DNA of 64,000 nt from Blastomussa wellsi. Its lineage: Eukaryota > Cnidaria > Anthozoa > Scleractinia > Plerogyridae. Shown here in pieces: positions 50,376 through 61,007 of the stretch (position 1 is its first letter; the number at the start of each line of letters is the position of its first letter). A program made the translations under genes and the position numbers. The stretch covers positions 8,208,813-8,272,812 of the forward strand of contig OX393562.1 in NCBI GenBank assembly GCA_947652115.1. The letters run 5' to 3'. Below the pieces are notes generated by a model, which saw only the letters and a program-made list of their open reading frames with translations, was not told where the DNA came from and searched no databases.

Positions 50376-50833
50376 ATTTGAGAATTGTAGTTGGGATTGT
50401 AAGCTACTCTGCGACTAATCTCTGACAAAGAAGACGAGCAGTTTTGTTTGTGTAATTTTGAATACGAAATGAGCACGTGTGGCAGTTATTCCAAAGAATT
50501 CGTACCTTTATAAGGGGGCGTCAGTGATATACGCGCTGACCACCCCTTGATGTTTTTCAAGCACTTCTTAAATTATGATATTGTTGATAGGAAAGACGTT
50601 TAAACATATGTCGGTACAGCAACTGTAAAGTCTACTTTAAAAAACTGTGAATCTGAATTTATTTGCACTGGGTAAATCCAATGAATATATAAAATACATG
50701 TTGAAGATGAAAGAATGAAGTCTATATGTGTACCCTTTCAAAAAAATTGCAAACACAAATGAGGCATATTGCTTTATGCTGCGGTTTCTGTTTTATTAGA
50801 AAAATTCAATTTTAGCTTAATAGGTCACATTTA

Positions 50834-50900
50834 GGGTGCATTCCTTTGGGGTGATCCGGATCAGGATCAGTGATCCGGATCACCCCAAAGGAACGCACCC
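50834..50900. repeat. Short hairpin MITE (GGGTGCATTCCTTTGGGGTG)
   Basis: 30-bp arms with a single mismatch around the centre GGATCAG; ends GGGTGC/GCACCC. Confidence 0.85.
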
Positions 50901-50953
50901 AAAGTAACGTTGCATCCCATCGTTACTCTAATAAAACGTACATCTTCTAGTAT

Positions 50954-51056
50954 AATTTGGTTTTATTAACTGGGTTGATAATGTAATTGGCCACCGTAAA
51001 GAGATTCGAGAGCTGACGTTTCCAGCGTTAGCCCTTCGTCGCAGCGAATCAATTGT
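50954..51056. repeat. Copy of PLE-2 terminal repeat
   Basis: About 85-90% match to 51613-51718 by eye: AATTTGGTTTTATYAACTGG, GGCCACCGTAAAGAGATTC and GCGTTAGCCCTTCGTCG. Both are in the same orientation, which suggests the tandem pLTR arrangement seen in Penelope-like elements. Confidence 0.65.
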
Positions 51057-51231
51057 ATTCTAGATCTTCCTTCACCTCCTGGGGTGGTTGACGCGTATAT
51101 CACTGACGCCCCCTTATAAAGGTGCGAATTCTTTGGAATAACTGCCGCACGTGCTCATTTCGTATTCAAAATTACTCAAACAAAACTGTTCGTCTCCTTT
51201 GCCAGAGATCAGTCGCAGAGTAGCTTACAAT

Positions 51232-51377
51232 GGCTCATCCTCGGTGTAAAAGCCTCACGAGTGACGTAAAGCGAAGAACGAACAAGACAACAAAGAACCT
51301 CGAAACAACATAGAAAAGAAAAACAATAGATCAAGAACAACGAAAAAAGTCACAGGTTTTTACACCGAGGTAAACCC
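51232..51377. repeat. hAT-like MITE, 8-bp target duplication
   Basis: 146 bp with imperfect inverted ends (CCTCGGTGTAAAA/TTTTACACCGAGG just inside them), flanked on both sides by cttacaat (51224-51231, 51378-51385). Removing one copy restores the arm sequence of the surrounding inverted repeat. An 8-bp duplication is typical of hAT. Confidence 0.75.
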
Positions 51378-51559
51378 CTTACAATCCCAACTACAATAGA
51401 CCTCTTTAGATCATGTGATGCTCTCTAGGGAATTTGTCCTTTGTTTATCTGCAAATTATTCATCCATTTTCACGTAGATTTTTTTGAATTTGAAAGAAAT
51501 ACTTCTCAAGGGCAACATCACGTGGTCTGAAATGGAACAATAAAAAAACCAAACTCTAG

Positions 51560-51590
<31 letters not shown>

Positions 51591-51612
51591 AGCGTAGGTG
51601 GGAAGTATAACA

Positions 51613-52563
51613 ATATAATTTGGTTTTATCAACTGGGTTGATAACTGTGAACTGGCCACCGTAAAGAGATTCAAGAGCTGACGTTTCGAGCGTTAGCCCT
51701 TCGTCGGAGCGAATCAAGGAATTGTGGGTCGTGTGTTGTTTATTTACAGAAAGATGGAGCTTCGCTATTGGTTGGTGCCTGGCAACGTGAAAACAACGGA
51801 ATAAATTAGTTGAATGAAAAGCGTTCGTTGATACCGTGAGGATTAAGAGTGCCGATTTGAAAGATAAATTTTTGTTCTAGAGTTTTGCGACTTTCCGTGC
51901 TTCCTTGGTGAAGGGAAAGGCCGCAGACTGCCATATGTTGCTTAGAATGGTTTGGGAGATTGAAGTGTCTCGCGTCCGGTTTCGATGCATTTTTGTCGTC
52001 TTTCTCCACGTCCCGAAGGTGTTCTCGGAATCGGTCGCCTAGTCGTCTCCCTGTTTCGCCGATGTATAACTTTTTGCAAAGAGTGCAAGTTATGCAGTAG
52101 ATGACATTGGCTGAGGTGCAGGTGAAATGATTAGTGATCTTGATAGATCGCTTGGGTCCCGATATTTTGTCGACGTTGAGAATGAAAGGGCATGTTTTGC
52201 ATCGTGCGCGGGTGCATTTAAAAGTTCCGGGTTGATCACTTGTTTGGAATGCACTTCCGACTAAAAAGTTACTTATGTTTTTGTCGCGTTTGAATGAAAT
52301 TAATGGAGGTTGCGAAAAGATTCTACCAGTGTCGGGATCATTTTGAAGTAATTTAAAATTTTTGAGAATGATGGATTTTACTGCGTGGTTGTGAGGGTGA
52401 ATGGAATTCTATCGTTGTTTTCTCTCTGTGACATTTGTAGTGCTGACTGTCGATCAATTTGTTGGGCGCGATGATGGCCAGCTTGAACAACAGAAGCAGG
52501 ATAGCCGCGTTTGTCGAAGAAATTGCACATTTCCTCTGATTTTGAAGGGGAACTTAGGCCTAT
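51613..52563 (-). mobile_element. PLE-2: Penelope-like element 3' fragment with GIY-YIG domain
   Basis: Encodes the C-terminal part of a Penelope-like protein (stop near 51806): HHRAQQIDRQSALQMSQREN, a frameshift near 52410, a Cys-rich linker (CTRARCKTCPF), the nuclease core CTLCKKLYIGETGRRLGDRF, HFNLPNHSKQHM and the terminal IGTLNPHGINERFSFN. No reverse transcriptase part remains. The downstream 51613-51718 is its terminal repeat. It is a different family from PLE-1. Confidence 0.8.
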
Positions 52564-52775
52564 TTTAAGAGAATTTCATATCAACAATTATATTACCTGG
52601 AGTCCCTTCATTGGCATAAATCTTGCCTACGCGAAATAATTTTATAAAAAAAATCGATCCAAAGTTCCGTCAATTACCCGCCATCTTGATTTGGAATGCG
52701 GTAGCTGAAACGGTCAGCGGAACGTCGATTGACGCCATATCGTGAAACACAATTGCGCGAGGTTCGCGGGCTTTT

Positions 52776-52937
52776 CAATAGACCAATTTCGATATTTTAA
52801 AATTCAGCCTAAAACAATAGATCTCAGCACGAGGCTCCGGGGTATAAATTCTAGAGTTTGTGGGATTTATTCCCCGGAGCCTCGCAGTGATGTCTATTGT
52901 TTTAGCTGAATATTAAAATATCGAAATTGGTCTATTG
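52776..52937. repeat. Hairpin MITE of about 160 bp
   Basis: Arms of about 65 bp, CAATAGACCAATTTCGATAT ... CGAGGCTCCGGGG, inverted on the other side with few differences. No coding capacity. Confidence 0.85.
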
Positions 52938-53013
52938 CAAAACTTCAGTAGCTCAGCTCATAAAATATTTATGTAGTTTTGTTGCCATATAATCTCGCTG
53001 TGGAATAGTAATA

Positions 53014-53361
53014 ATGGTCCACTGCTGCTTGCCTGGTTGTATTAACCATTCAACTAAGACCACTAACATAAGTTACCATCGCATTCCCAACGATAAAGGA
53101 TTGCAAAAGGCCTGGTTAGCGAGGATCAGAAGAGATAATCTTCCTCCATTACAAAACTGTTACGTGTGCAGTGAACATTTCACCGATGATTGCTTTGAAA
53201 CGGACTTGAAAGCACAGTTAATGCCCGAGGTAAAGGTTAAAAGACGTCTTAAACGTGATGCGATACCCTCGGTGTTTTCTTTTGGGCCTGAACCGAAGAA
53301 ACCTCGGCTAAGTAGCGAGAATCGTGAGAACCGGCGGCGAGCAGAAGAATTACGACAAGAG
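53014..53361 (+). CDS. THAP-domain (Kolobok-like) transposase gene, exon 1
   Basis: A THAP zinc finger fills residues 1-90: CCLPGCINHS, conserved W in KAWLARIRRDN, CYVCSEHFTDDCF, and the closing AIPSVF in place of AVPTIF. It binds DNA through a C2CH zinc. A Lys/Arg/Glu helix follows, and a donor, AAGAG|GTGGGT, at 53361/53362. Reading on past it gives only a short tail. Together with the downstream exon this matches THAP-containing transposases of the Kolobok group or genes derived from them. Confidence 0.75.
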
Positions 53362-53535
53362 GTGGGTGTCGAATATCGAACTCAGACTAAAGCTTGTATT
53401 TTTCTTAAAATTAATAAAATTTCCTGAACTTAAATTCCTCAAGTAGTCTTTTGTCTTTGTTCTTTCTTCACATGGCACTATCCTCATAAATCGATCGATT
53501 ATATTAGCGGTGACTAAATGATTTAACAGTCCGTG

Positions 53536-53968
53536 AGTAGTGCCACTTTCTTCTAAAGATTTTTCGAGCTGTGCCACAAAGCACTGGCTGTATTAACTTG
53601 ATGGCTCTGAGTCAAATTCTCAGTAAGTGAGTAAGCTTGCTATTAACAAATGTACACGTCTAAGTTACTCACTAAATGTTGAGTTGTAACAGGGGCTCTC
53701 CTTGTGATTTAATCATTTGTCATTACATTGCTGTATATTGATGAATTTATGGGGCAAACAAAGGTCAAAACAATCAAAGCAACTGCATTTCGAAAAATGT
53801 CACTTTCTTGTTCATAAGATTTTTTGAGCTGTGCCACAAAGCACTGGTTGTATTAATTTGATGGTTCTGACTAAATAAATTCTCAGCCACTGGGTACATT
53901 GCTATGCATTTTCATATCTCAATTTCTTGTTCTTAAGATTTTTCGAGCTGTGCCACAAAGCACTCCAA
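53536..53968 (+). repeat. Three direct repeats of an exon-start segment
   Basis: AGATTTTTCGAGCTGTGCCACAAAGCACT occurs near 53556, 53818 and 53938 (given here in parts: AGATTTTTCGAGCTG and TGCCACAAAGCACT). The first two copies continue with GGYTGTATTAAYTTGATGG. The third runs into the coding exon at 53966. They look like duplicated splice-acceptor/exon-start units. Confidence 0.7.
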
Positions 53969-55505
53969 CAGAAGGAGCTTGCAACATAATGGAAGAGCCA
54001 GTCGAGTCAGCCAGTTCAATGGCAACCTGCCCGGGTAAATTAAGTGTTTCTTCTCAAGATGCAAGCACTCAGTGTTGTGTGGGAGCAAGGTTTGTGATCA
54101 CTCGTTCTGAGTACACACAAACTGATCCAGTAATTTCAACACCAGTGCCACAGCCAGTCAAGACTTTTTCTGATGCTGGGACACAGGTTGAGGTAACTAG
54201 TGAACCCCCTGATGGTGCTAGCCCTGGCCCTTCTGGTCACAGTAGTGCTGTGAAAGATGACAAGAAAATTACTTTGGCTCTCAACCAGTTCATTTTATTA
54301 AACTTGCAAAAAAACAAGATTCTGAAGAAAAGTTAAACATTGACACTAAACCAAAGAAACTTACCCTGTTTGAACAAGTCTATCCATCAGATGAGAAGTC
54401 TGAAAACGATCCCCCAGTATCTCCTTTGGCTGTGGATGATGATGACGATGATGAGGAGTACAAGTGTGAGATGTCTGATAATACAGGATCATCCTCAGAG
54501 GACACATTATGAGTTAGATTCAGAGGAACACCCTGAGCAAAAATTCCTGGTTTTTGAGTCCTGTTTAAAATTACTTTTGAACTTCTGCTCAAAATGTGGT
54601 GGAACCATTTTGGAATCCACCGAAACAACCAGTGGCAGTATGCTCTCAGTGAAAATGCTGTGTGTCAATGACCACCTGACTTGCTGGAATTCCCAGCCAC
54701 TGATAAAAAATATCGCAGCAGGTAATTTACTATCTTCGGCTGCCATTCTATTTAGTGGTAATACATTTTCTCGTATTGCCCAGTTTGCATCTTTTCTGAA
54801 TTTGAAGTTCTTCAGCCACAACACATATTACAACATACAAAAGAAATATTTGTTTCCTGTAGTAAACAAAGCCTGGAAAGAGGAAAACAGTTCAGTGTTA
54901 GATGAAGTGAAAAGCAATGGGCCAGTCAATTTGATTGGAGATGGAAGGCGTGACAGTCCAGGTCACAATGCTAAGTACTGCACTTACACAATGATGACAG
55001 ATGAAGGGAAGGTGACAGCAATCAATGTTGTACAGGTAACAGAGGTAACTTCGTCTAATGCGATGGAAAAGGAAGGGTTTGAGAGGTGCATTCAAGACCT
55101 TGTCAGGGAAGAAGTCACTATCAAAAGAATTGCCACAGACCGCCATACATCAATCTCAAGTTCCATGAAAAAGGACCATGATGAAATCGTATGATGTTTG
55201 GCATTTGTCAAAGTGGGTCGTAAAAAAGCTTTCCAAGAAGGCTAAGGTTAAAGGCTGCGAAGATCTGCTTCCATGGATCCGTTCGGTCTCAAACCACCTG
55301 TGGTGGTGTTCAGCAACATGCAATGGCAATGCTGAAGAACTGAAAGAAAAGTGGAAGTCAGTCCTCTTTCATGTCACCAACAAGCACAAGTGGAATGGCT
55401 ACTCCCACTTTCATGAGTGTTGCCATCCAAGACTGACATATGCTCAGACCAGGAAAAAGAAGTGGCTGAAGCCTGAGACCCCTGCCTATATTGCACTGGA
55501 GGAGG

Positions 55506-55674
55506 TGTAGTGTATTTAGACCCAGATCCCCTCTCAGTGTTGTAATACATTAGGACCCAGACCTTCTCGGATGGATAGTCGAGCACGAGCCATCATGGCC
55601 GAATAAAAGTCATCGTTGTTGTTTGGTTAAATCCTGCTGAATCCTTCCATCACCGACTAGTTCGGGACACAACA
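55506..55674 (+). repeat. Gypsy-4 5' LTR
   Basis: 169 bp, TGTAGTGTAT...GACACAACA, with CGAATAAAAGTC as a likely polyadenylation signal. Confidence 0.95.
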
Positions 55675-56187
55675 TTGGCGACGAGGATGGACGACAACGA
55701 AAGAAACCATATCAAAACATTCGACTGTCACGGCGACCAAAATACGCTTGGTCTACGATGGAAACGCTGGCTCACTACCTTCGAACTGTTTGCAGACGGC
55801 AAAGGCCTCATCGTGAATGAGGAAAATGCAAACAACAGGCAAAGAAGACGTGCACTATTGCTCCATTTGGCCGGAACGGACGTTCAGGACATCTTGTTCA
55901 CACTCCCGGACACAGGAGATGCGAAAGATTATAGGAAAGCTGTGGATGCACTAAACGCATACTTTGTTCCAAAGGTCGACACAACGTACGCTAGGCACTG
56001 CTTCAGACAGCTAACACAAGCACCTGGGGAAACAGTACGACAGTTTTCAACCAGACTAAGGCGGGCAGCAAAAGATTGCGACTACGGAGCAGACACGGAA
56101 AATCAAATCCGCGATGAAATCCTTTGCAAAGCACTAGTACGTAAATCAAGCGAAAACTCCTGGAAGAAGGCCAAGGTCTTACCTTAG
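55675..56187 (+). pseudogene. Gypsy-4 Gag, ending at a frameshift
   Basis: It opens at MDDNERNHIKTFDCHGDQNT (ATG 55687; an upstream in-frame extension reads through the primer site) and resembles the Gag of gypsy-1 (RWKRWLTTFELF, RRRALLLHLAGTDV). Near 56153 an extra base in GAAAACTCC shifts the frame and it stops at 56187. The correct frame continues into the zinc-knuckle region, so gag and pol were one ORF as in gypsy-1. Confidence 0.85.
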
Positions 56188-56243
56188 ACAAAGCGCTCGA
56201 AATAGCCGAAAACTGCGAAAAGGTCGACACACAACTTGCTGCG

Positions 56244-59200
56244 ATGGCTACGGAAGGACAAGGAGTGAAAGTAAAGGAAGAAGACCCAGCAAATGTAAAC
56301 CGCATAGAGGAAAAAAAGAGAGGTCCTGGAAACAATTCACAACTCACCTGCTACCGATGTGGTAAAGCCGGGCATCTTGGAAAAGACCCGAACTGCCCAG
56401 CAAGAGGTCAGTCTTGTCGCAAATGTGGGTTGGAAGGACATTTCCAAGAGCGTTGCAAGACGAAGCACAAACGTGAAGGAGGAAAAAGGAAAACCAAGTA
56501 CCGCAAGAGTCCCAAGGGAGGTTCCGCAAACATGGTTGATACTCAAGACGATGACGATGACCAGGAATATGCGTTTGCGGTAGGCGATAAAAGGCAAGAG
56601 AAAATTGAAGTCGTCATTGGAGGATGTAAGCTTAGTGTGATAGTGGATTCTGGAGCGAGTGCCAACATCATTGACAAGCAAACGTGGGAGTGGCTGAAGA
56701 GAAATAAAGTGAAGTGTAAATCGGCACGTTCAGACAAGAAGCTCTACGCGTATGCGTCCCACACCCCCTTGGATGTAGTGGGAACATTTTCATGTGAGGT
56801 TTCTGCGGGGAGAAACACTGCTAATGCCGAGTTCTGCGTGATCGACGGCAAGGGAGACCCACTCCTAGGAAGGAACACTGCAATCAGCCTTGGTGTGTTG
56901 AAGATCGGAATAGACATTGCAGCGGTAAACACAAGCTCGCAAAGCATTGGTGAAGCCCTGCAAGAGAAATACCCGGAAGTCTTCAGTGGCGTCGGAAAGC
57001 TGAAAGACCGAGCAGTACAACTCCACATAGATCCAAACGTGAAGCCAGTGGCACAGCCGATACGGAGGACTCCCTTCAGTCTGAGATCAAAGGTGGAAGA
57101 GAAGGTCCAAGAATTAATTAATTTGGACATAATAGAGCCAGCAACTGGGCCTACCCCATGGGTTAATCCTGTGGTTGTCGTCCCCAAGTCACAAGGAGAC
57201 ATTCGTCTCTGCATTGACATGCGTAGAGCGAACGAGGCAATACTGAGGGAGCGACACCCTATCCCCACGGTTGATGAAATCCAGCAGAGCTTGAATGGTA
57301 GCAAAGTATTTAGTAAGCTTGATTTGAGGTGGGGCTACCACCAACTAGAGCTGACACCTGACTCGAGAGAAATCACAACATTTGTGACACACTGCGGACT
57401 GTTCAGATATAAGAGACTGTTGTTTGGAGTTAATTCAGCCTCTGAACAATATCAACACGAGATCCAGACAACACTTGCCGGAATAGATGGGCAGGAGAAC
57501 ATCTCAGACGACATAATAGTGCATGGGAAAGACCACGCCGAACACAATGCACGCCTGGAGCTGGTGATCAAGAGGCTCGGAGAGCGTGGATTGACCCTCA
57601 ATGCAGCAAAGTGCCAGTTCAGCATGGATGAACTAACATTTGTCGGGATGGTCCTGTCGGCAAACGGAATCAGCTGTGCTGCAGACAAGGTTGAGGCCGT
57701 CACAAGCGCGAGAGAACCTCAGAACGTGTCGGAGACACGCAGCTTCCTGGGACTGGTGAATTATTGTGGCCGATTCATACCGGACCTAGCAACCATCTCA
57801 GAACCCCTGAGACGTCTGACAAAGTCGGGAACGCCATTTGTGTTTGGAAAAGAACAGAAAGAAGCATTCGAGGAATTGAAGAAGCGCCTATCAAGCGCAG
57901 AGACTTTGGGGTATTTCGACAAAGATGCCCCAACGCAAATAATCGCCGATGCGAGCCCCGTTGGGCTCGGAGCTGTCTTGACACAAGTGCACAAGGATGG
58001 ACCAAGAATCATCAGCTATGCAAGCCGAAGTCTGACAAGTACCGAAACAAGATACTCGCAAACAGAGAAGGAGGTGCTCGCACTCATATGGGCTTGCGAA
58101 AAGTTCCACCCCTACATCTATGGCATCCCATTTGAGCTCATAACAGACCACAAACCACTCGAGGTGATTTACGGCCCGAGGTCTAAACCGTGCGCACGCA
58201 TCGAGAGATGGGTACTTAGGATGCAGCCATACAAGTTTAAGGTCAAGTACCAACCAGGCCCAAAGAACATTGCTGATCCACTCTCGAGACTAGTGGGCAG
58301 CATGGGAAGTGGGGGCAAACGCTCATCACAGCCCGAAGAATACGTACGATTTGTTGCAGTATCAGCAACGCCCAGTGCAATGACAACCCGTGAAGTAGAA
58401 GAAGCATCTGCCAATGATGAAGAACTTTCAGCAGTCAGGCAGTGTATCAATGGAAAGCCGTGGGATCAGTTAGTCTACAAACGGTACCTTCCATGTAGTG
58501 GTGAGCTGTGTACTATTGGAAAGCTGATACTCAGAGGGACAAGAATCATCATCCCAAAGCAGCTTAGACCCAGAGTATTATCAATTGCCCACGAAGGCCA
58601 CTTGGGCATTGTTGTAACTAAGCAAAAGCTTCGTAGCAGAGTATGGTGGCCAGGCATGGAGAGAGATGCCGAGAAACATTGTAAAACCTGCTATGGGTGT
58701 CAGTTGGTCAGTCGTCCCACTCCCCCAGAACCTATTAGGACCACACCCTTACCCACTGGACCCTGGAGAGACTTGGCTGTTGATTTGCTTGGGCCACTCC
58801 CCACTGGTGAATCTATTCTGGTTGTTGTGGACTATTACAGCCGGTACTATGAGGTGAACATCCTGAAGTCTACCGTTGCCTCTAAGGTCATCTCAAGCTT
58901 AGAAGAGATGTTTGCACGACATGGCCTACCAGAGAGCCTGACATCCGACAACGGACCGCAGTTTATATCAGCAGAATTTGCAGAGTACATGTCACAGGAA
59001 GGCATCAAACACCACAAGGTCACAGCCAAATGGCCTCAGGCGAATGGCGAAGTAGAGCGCCAAAACAGCTCACTTCTGAAACGACTCCAGATCGCGCATG
59101 CTGAGAAGAAGAACTGGAAGAGAGAACTTAACATCTACCTTGCAGCTTACAGAGCCCTACCCCACCCAACAACTGGCGTGAGCCCAGCTGAACTGCTCTT

Positions 59201-59726
59201 TGGCCGAAAGATACGCACCAAACTTCCAGAGCTGAGTGATGTACATGTAGAGCAAGGAGTGCGTGACAAGGACAATGAACAGAAAAGTAAGAGCAAGTCT
59301 TATGCTGATGCAAGAAGGGGTGCAAGATATTCAGAAGTACTTCCTGGAGACCAGGTACTAGTACAACAAGAGAAGAAAGACAAACTCTCAACTCGGTTCG
59401 ACCCTACCCCTTACACAGTTGTAAGCAAGCACGGGAACAGCTTGATTGTGCAATCCCAAGAAGGAGCCCAATACTCCCGCAACACTGCGCATGTTAAGAA
59501 ATTGCTACAGAACAATGGGACTCCAAACCGGCAGAAGGAAACACTGACAGAAACAAGTCAGACGCAGGAGAAACCAGTTCAACAGCAGAGTGTGTTGCAG
59601 GAACCAAATATGGCCGAGACCAAAACTCCACCTGATGAACATGCAGCCGCCAAACCCGAGGCTCCACCCAGGAGGTCACAGAGACAAAGTTTGCCACCAA
59701 GTTACCTCAAGGATTACTATACCTGA
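56244..59726 (+). CDS. Gypsy-4 Pol (with Gag zinc knuckles)
   Basis: 1160 residues. Zinc knuckles CYRCGKAGHLGKDPNC and CRKCGLEGHFQERC; protease VIVDSGASANIID; reverse transcriptase with NISDDIIVHG; RNase H (IIADASPVGLGAVL); HHCC finger (HEGHLGIVVTKQKL...CYGCQ); integrase Asp in VDLLGPLPTG, Asp in LTSDNGPQFIS and Glu in NGEVERQNSS. All catalytic positions are intact, so a single base change upstream is the only visible defect. The motif order and NISDD active site place it in the same lineage as gypsy-1. Confidence 0.93.
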   Translation: MATEGQGVKVKEEDPANVNRIEEKKRGPGNNSQLTCYRCGKAGHLGKDPNCPARGQSCRKCGLEGHFQERCKTKHKREGGKRKTKYRKSPKGGSANMVDTQDDDDDQEYAFAVGDKRQEKIEVVIGGCKLSVIVDSGASANIIDKQTWEWLKRNKVKCKSARSDKKLYAYASHTPLDVVGTFSCEVSAGRNTANAEFCVIDGKGDPLLGRNTAISLGVLKIGIDIAAVNTSSQSIGEALQEKYPEVFSGVGKLKDRAVQLHIDPNVKPVAQPIRRTPFSLRSKVEEKVQELINLDIIEPATGPTPWVNPVVVVPKSQGDIRLCIDMRRANEAILRERHPIPTVDEIQQSLNGSKVFSKLDLRWGYHQLELTPDSREITTFVTHCGLFRYKRLLFGVNSASEQYQHEIQTTLAGIDGQENISDDIIVHGKDHAEHNARLELVIKRLGERGLTLNAAKCQFSMDELTFVGMVLSANGISCAADKVEAVTSAREPQNVSETRSFLGLVNYCGRFIPDLATISEPLRRLTKSGTPFVFGKEQKEAFEELKKRLSSAETLGYFDKDAPTQIIADASPVGLGAVLTQVHKDGPRIISYASRSLTSTETRYSQTEKEVLALIWACEKFHPYIYGIPFELITDHKPLEVIYGPRSKPCARIERWVLRMQPYKFKVKYQPGPKNIADPLSRLVGSMGSGGKRSSQPEEYVRFVAVSATPSAMTTREVEEASANDEELSAVRQCINGKPWDQLVYKRYLPCSGELCTIGKLILRGTRIIIPKQLRPRVLSIAHEGHLGIVVTKQKLRSRVWWPGMERDAEKHCKTCYGCQLVSRPTPPEPIRTTPLPTGPWRDLAVDLLGPLPTGESILVVVDYYSRYYEVNILKSTVASKVISSLEEMFARHGLPESLTSDNGPQFISAEFAEYMSQEGIKHHKVTAKWPQANGEVERQNSSLLKRLQIAHAEKKNWKRELNIYLAAYRALPHPTTGVSPAELLFGRKIRTKLPELSDVHVEQGVRDKDNEQKSKSKSYADARRGARYSEVLPGDQVLVQQEKKDKLSTRFDPTPYTVVSKHGNSLIVQSQEGAQYSRNTAHVKKLLQNNGTPNRQKETLTETSQTQEKPVQQQSVLQEPNMAETKTPPDEHAAAKPEAPPRRSQRQSLPPSYLKDYYT

Positions 59727-59941
59727 CTCTGAAAGACACTGTGACTGATAATGTCAGGGACACTGTTGAACGCTAAGTTCTTACTGATTGAGACTGTTTA
59801 TTTTTGTTTATTGAGACCGATTATGTCAGGAACACTGTTGAACACTAAGTTCTCGCAGGATTAGATTGTTTGTTACCTTTAATGTTCTATTGACACTATG
59901 TTTACTATAGTGCTGTTTGTTTTTGTCTAAAAGGGGAGGGA

Positions 59942-60111
59942 TGTAGTGTATTTAGACCCAGATCCCCTCTCAGTGTTGTAATACATTAGGACCCAGACCT
60001 TCTCGGATGGATAGTCGAGCACGAGCCATCATGGCCGAATAAAAGTCATCGTTGTTGTTTGGTTAAATCCTGCTGAATCCTTTCCATCACCGACTAGTTC
60101 GGGACACAACA
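59942..60111 (+). repeat. Gypsy-4 3' LTR
   Basis: 170 bp, one T longer than the 5' LTR (ATCCTTTCCATC versus ATCCTTCCATC), followed by the ggagg duplication. Confidence 0.95.
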
Positions 60112-60577
60112 GGAGGTGGTGCTCAACAAGAAGATCTTGAAAGATATCGAGAAGCTGACTGAATTTTGCCACACTGGAGAGCTTGAGCTGTATCACTCCG
60201 AATATTTGAAGTACTGCCCTAAGCGTGAGCATTTTTCACATAAAGGCATGGTGGCACGTTCACAACTCACAGCACTCGATCACAATGCAAACTGTGGAAG
60301 AAAGCAGGCAGTTGTACAATCTGGGCCACGTGCTGGTGAAGCCAGGTACAAGGTCAGCTTCCCAAAGGCACAGAAACAGTGGGTGGCAAAGCCAATCAAA
60401 GAAAAAAAATCCTATGCACATGTTGTAGTTTTGATGGACACTGTTTCTAATGTCTGTGAAACAGGTGGAGTTGAAATTGAACCGGAAGCACGCCGTCTTC
60501 CCAAAAATATCTCAAGGACTGCACCTCCAAGCAAACAAGAACTTGTTCGTAAACACCGGTCCAGGTTTAACCAATAA

Positions 60578-61007
60578 AAATTATTCATTTTACAAATGTG
60601 ATCAACCCCAACTCAAATGACTGAGATTCAAAAATGACAGTTATTGTTTCCCTGGGGATTCAGTCAGTTCTGTGCACTGCAGGGGGTTTCGATTGTTTTG
60701 ACTTGGCCTTTATCATCCAATGAAACCCCCCTCCCCCCCCCCCCCTAAAAAAATTCTTTTGTGTCATAAGGTAAAAGACAAAATCATTTTTTGCTTTTAT
60801 TAACAACAGAACATGTATTCGAGAATGTGTTTCTTTGTGGGATTTTCTCTAAAATATAACATAGCTGGTTTACATAACAGCAATAACTTTCTGTAGATGT
60901 CTTTATTGATATTACTGGTTTTTACGTAAAACAAAACCAGTTTAAATCATACAGTCAAAGCACAAATGATGCATCAATTTTGTATTAGCATATGAAAATG
61001 CTGTTTC
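60578..61007. other. 3' flanks of two convergent genes
   Basis: No gene. It contains a poly-C tract (60727-60746). The THAP gene ends on one side and the P2RX7-like exon on the other. Confidence 0.5.

Larger units (their letters stand above)
50383..51396. mobile_element. Inverted-repeat structure with nested MITEs
   Basis: The arm 50383-50547 (TTGTAGTTGGGATTGTAAGC ... CAGTGATATACGCG) is repeated inverted at 51080-51231 and, after an interruption, 51386-51396. Both arms contain CACGTG, TATAAGG and GAATTCTTTGGAATAACTGC. Between them lie a 67-bp hairpin (50834-50900) and a copy of the PLE-associated terminal sequence (50954-51056). This is probably a large TIR element or a palindromic duplication. 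Confidence 0.6.
55506..60111 (+). mobile_element. Gypsy-4: recent Ty3/gypsy insertion
   Basis: 4606 bp, LTRs 55506-55674 and 59942-60111 identical except for a one-base T-run indel, target duplication ggagg (55501-55505 and 60112-60116), primer-binding site TGGCGACGAGGATGG at 55676 (the same tRNA-Ser type as gypsy-1), polypurine tract AAAAGGGGAGGGA before the 3' LTR. It is inserted in the exon of the THAP transposase gene. Confidence 0.96.
53966..60577 (+). pseudogene. THAP transposase gene, main exon, frameshifted and split by gypsy-4
   Basis: Coding runs from about 53966 to 55505 and resumes at 60117. Segments: a Ser/Thr-rich linker, an acidic run (AVDDDDDDEEYKCEM), then the DDE-like core with AAGNLLSSAAILFSGNTFSR, NLIGDGRRDSPGHNAKY, IATDRHTSISSSM, DVWHLSKWVVKKLSKKAK and, after the retrotransposon, FCHTGELELYHSEYLKYCPK and VARSQLTALDHNANC. 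Frameshifts lie near 54312, 54508 and 55185. Removing gypsy-4 and one ggagg copy restores the reading frame across the site. The stop codon overlaps an AATAAA signal at 60573-60578. Confidence 0.75.
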
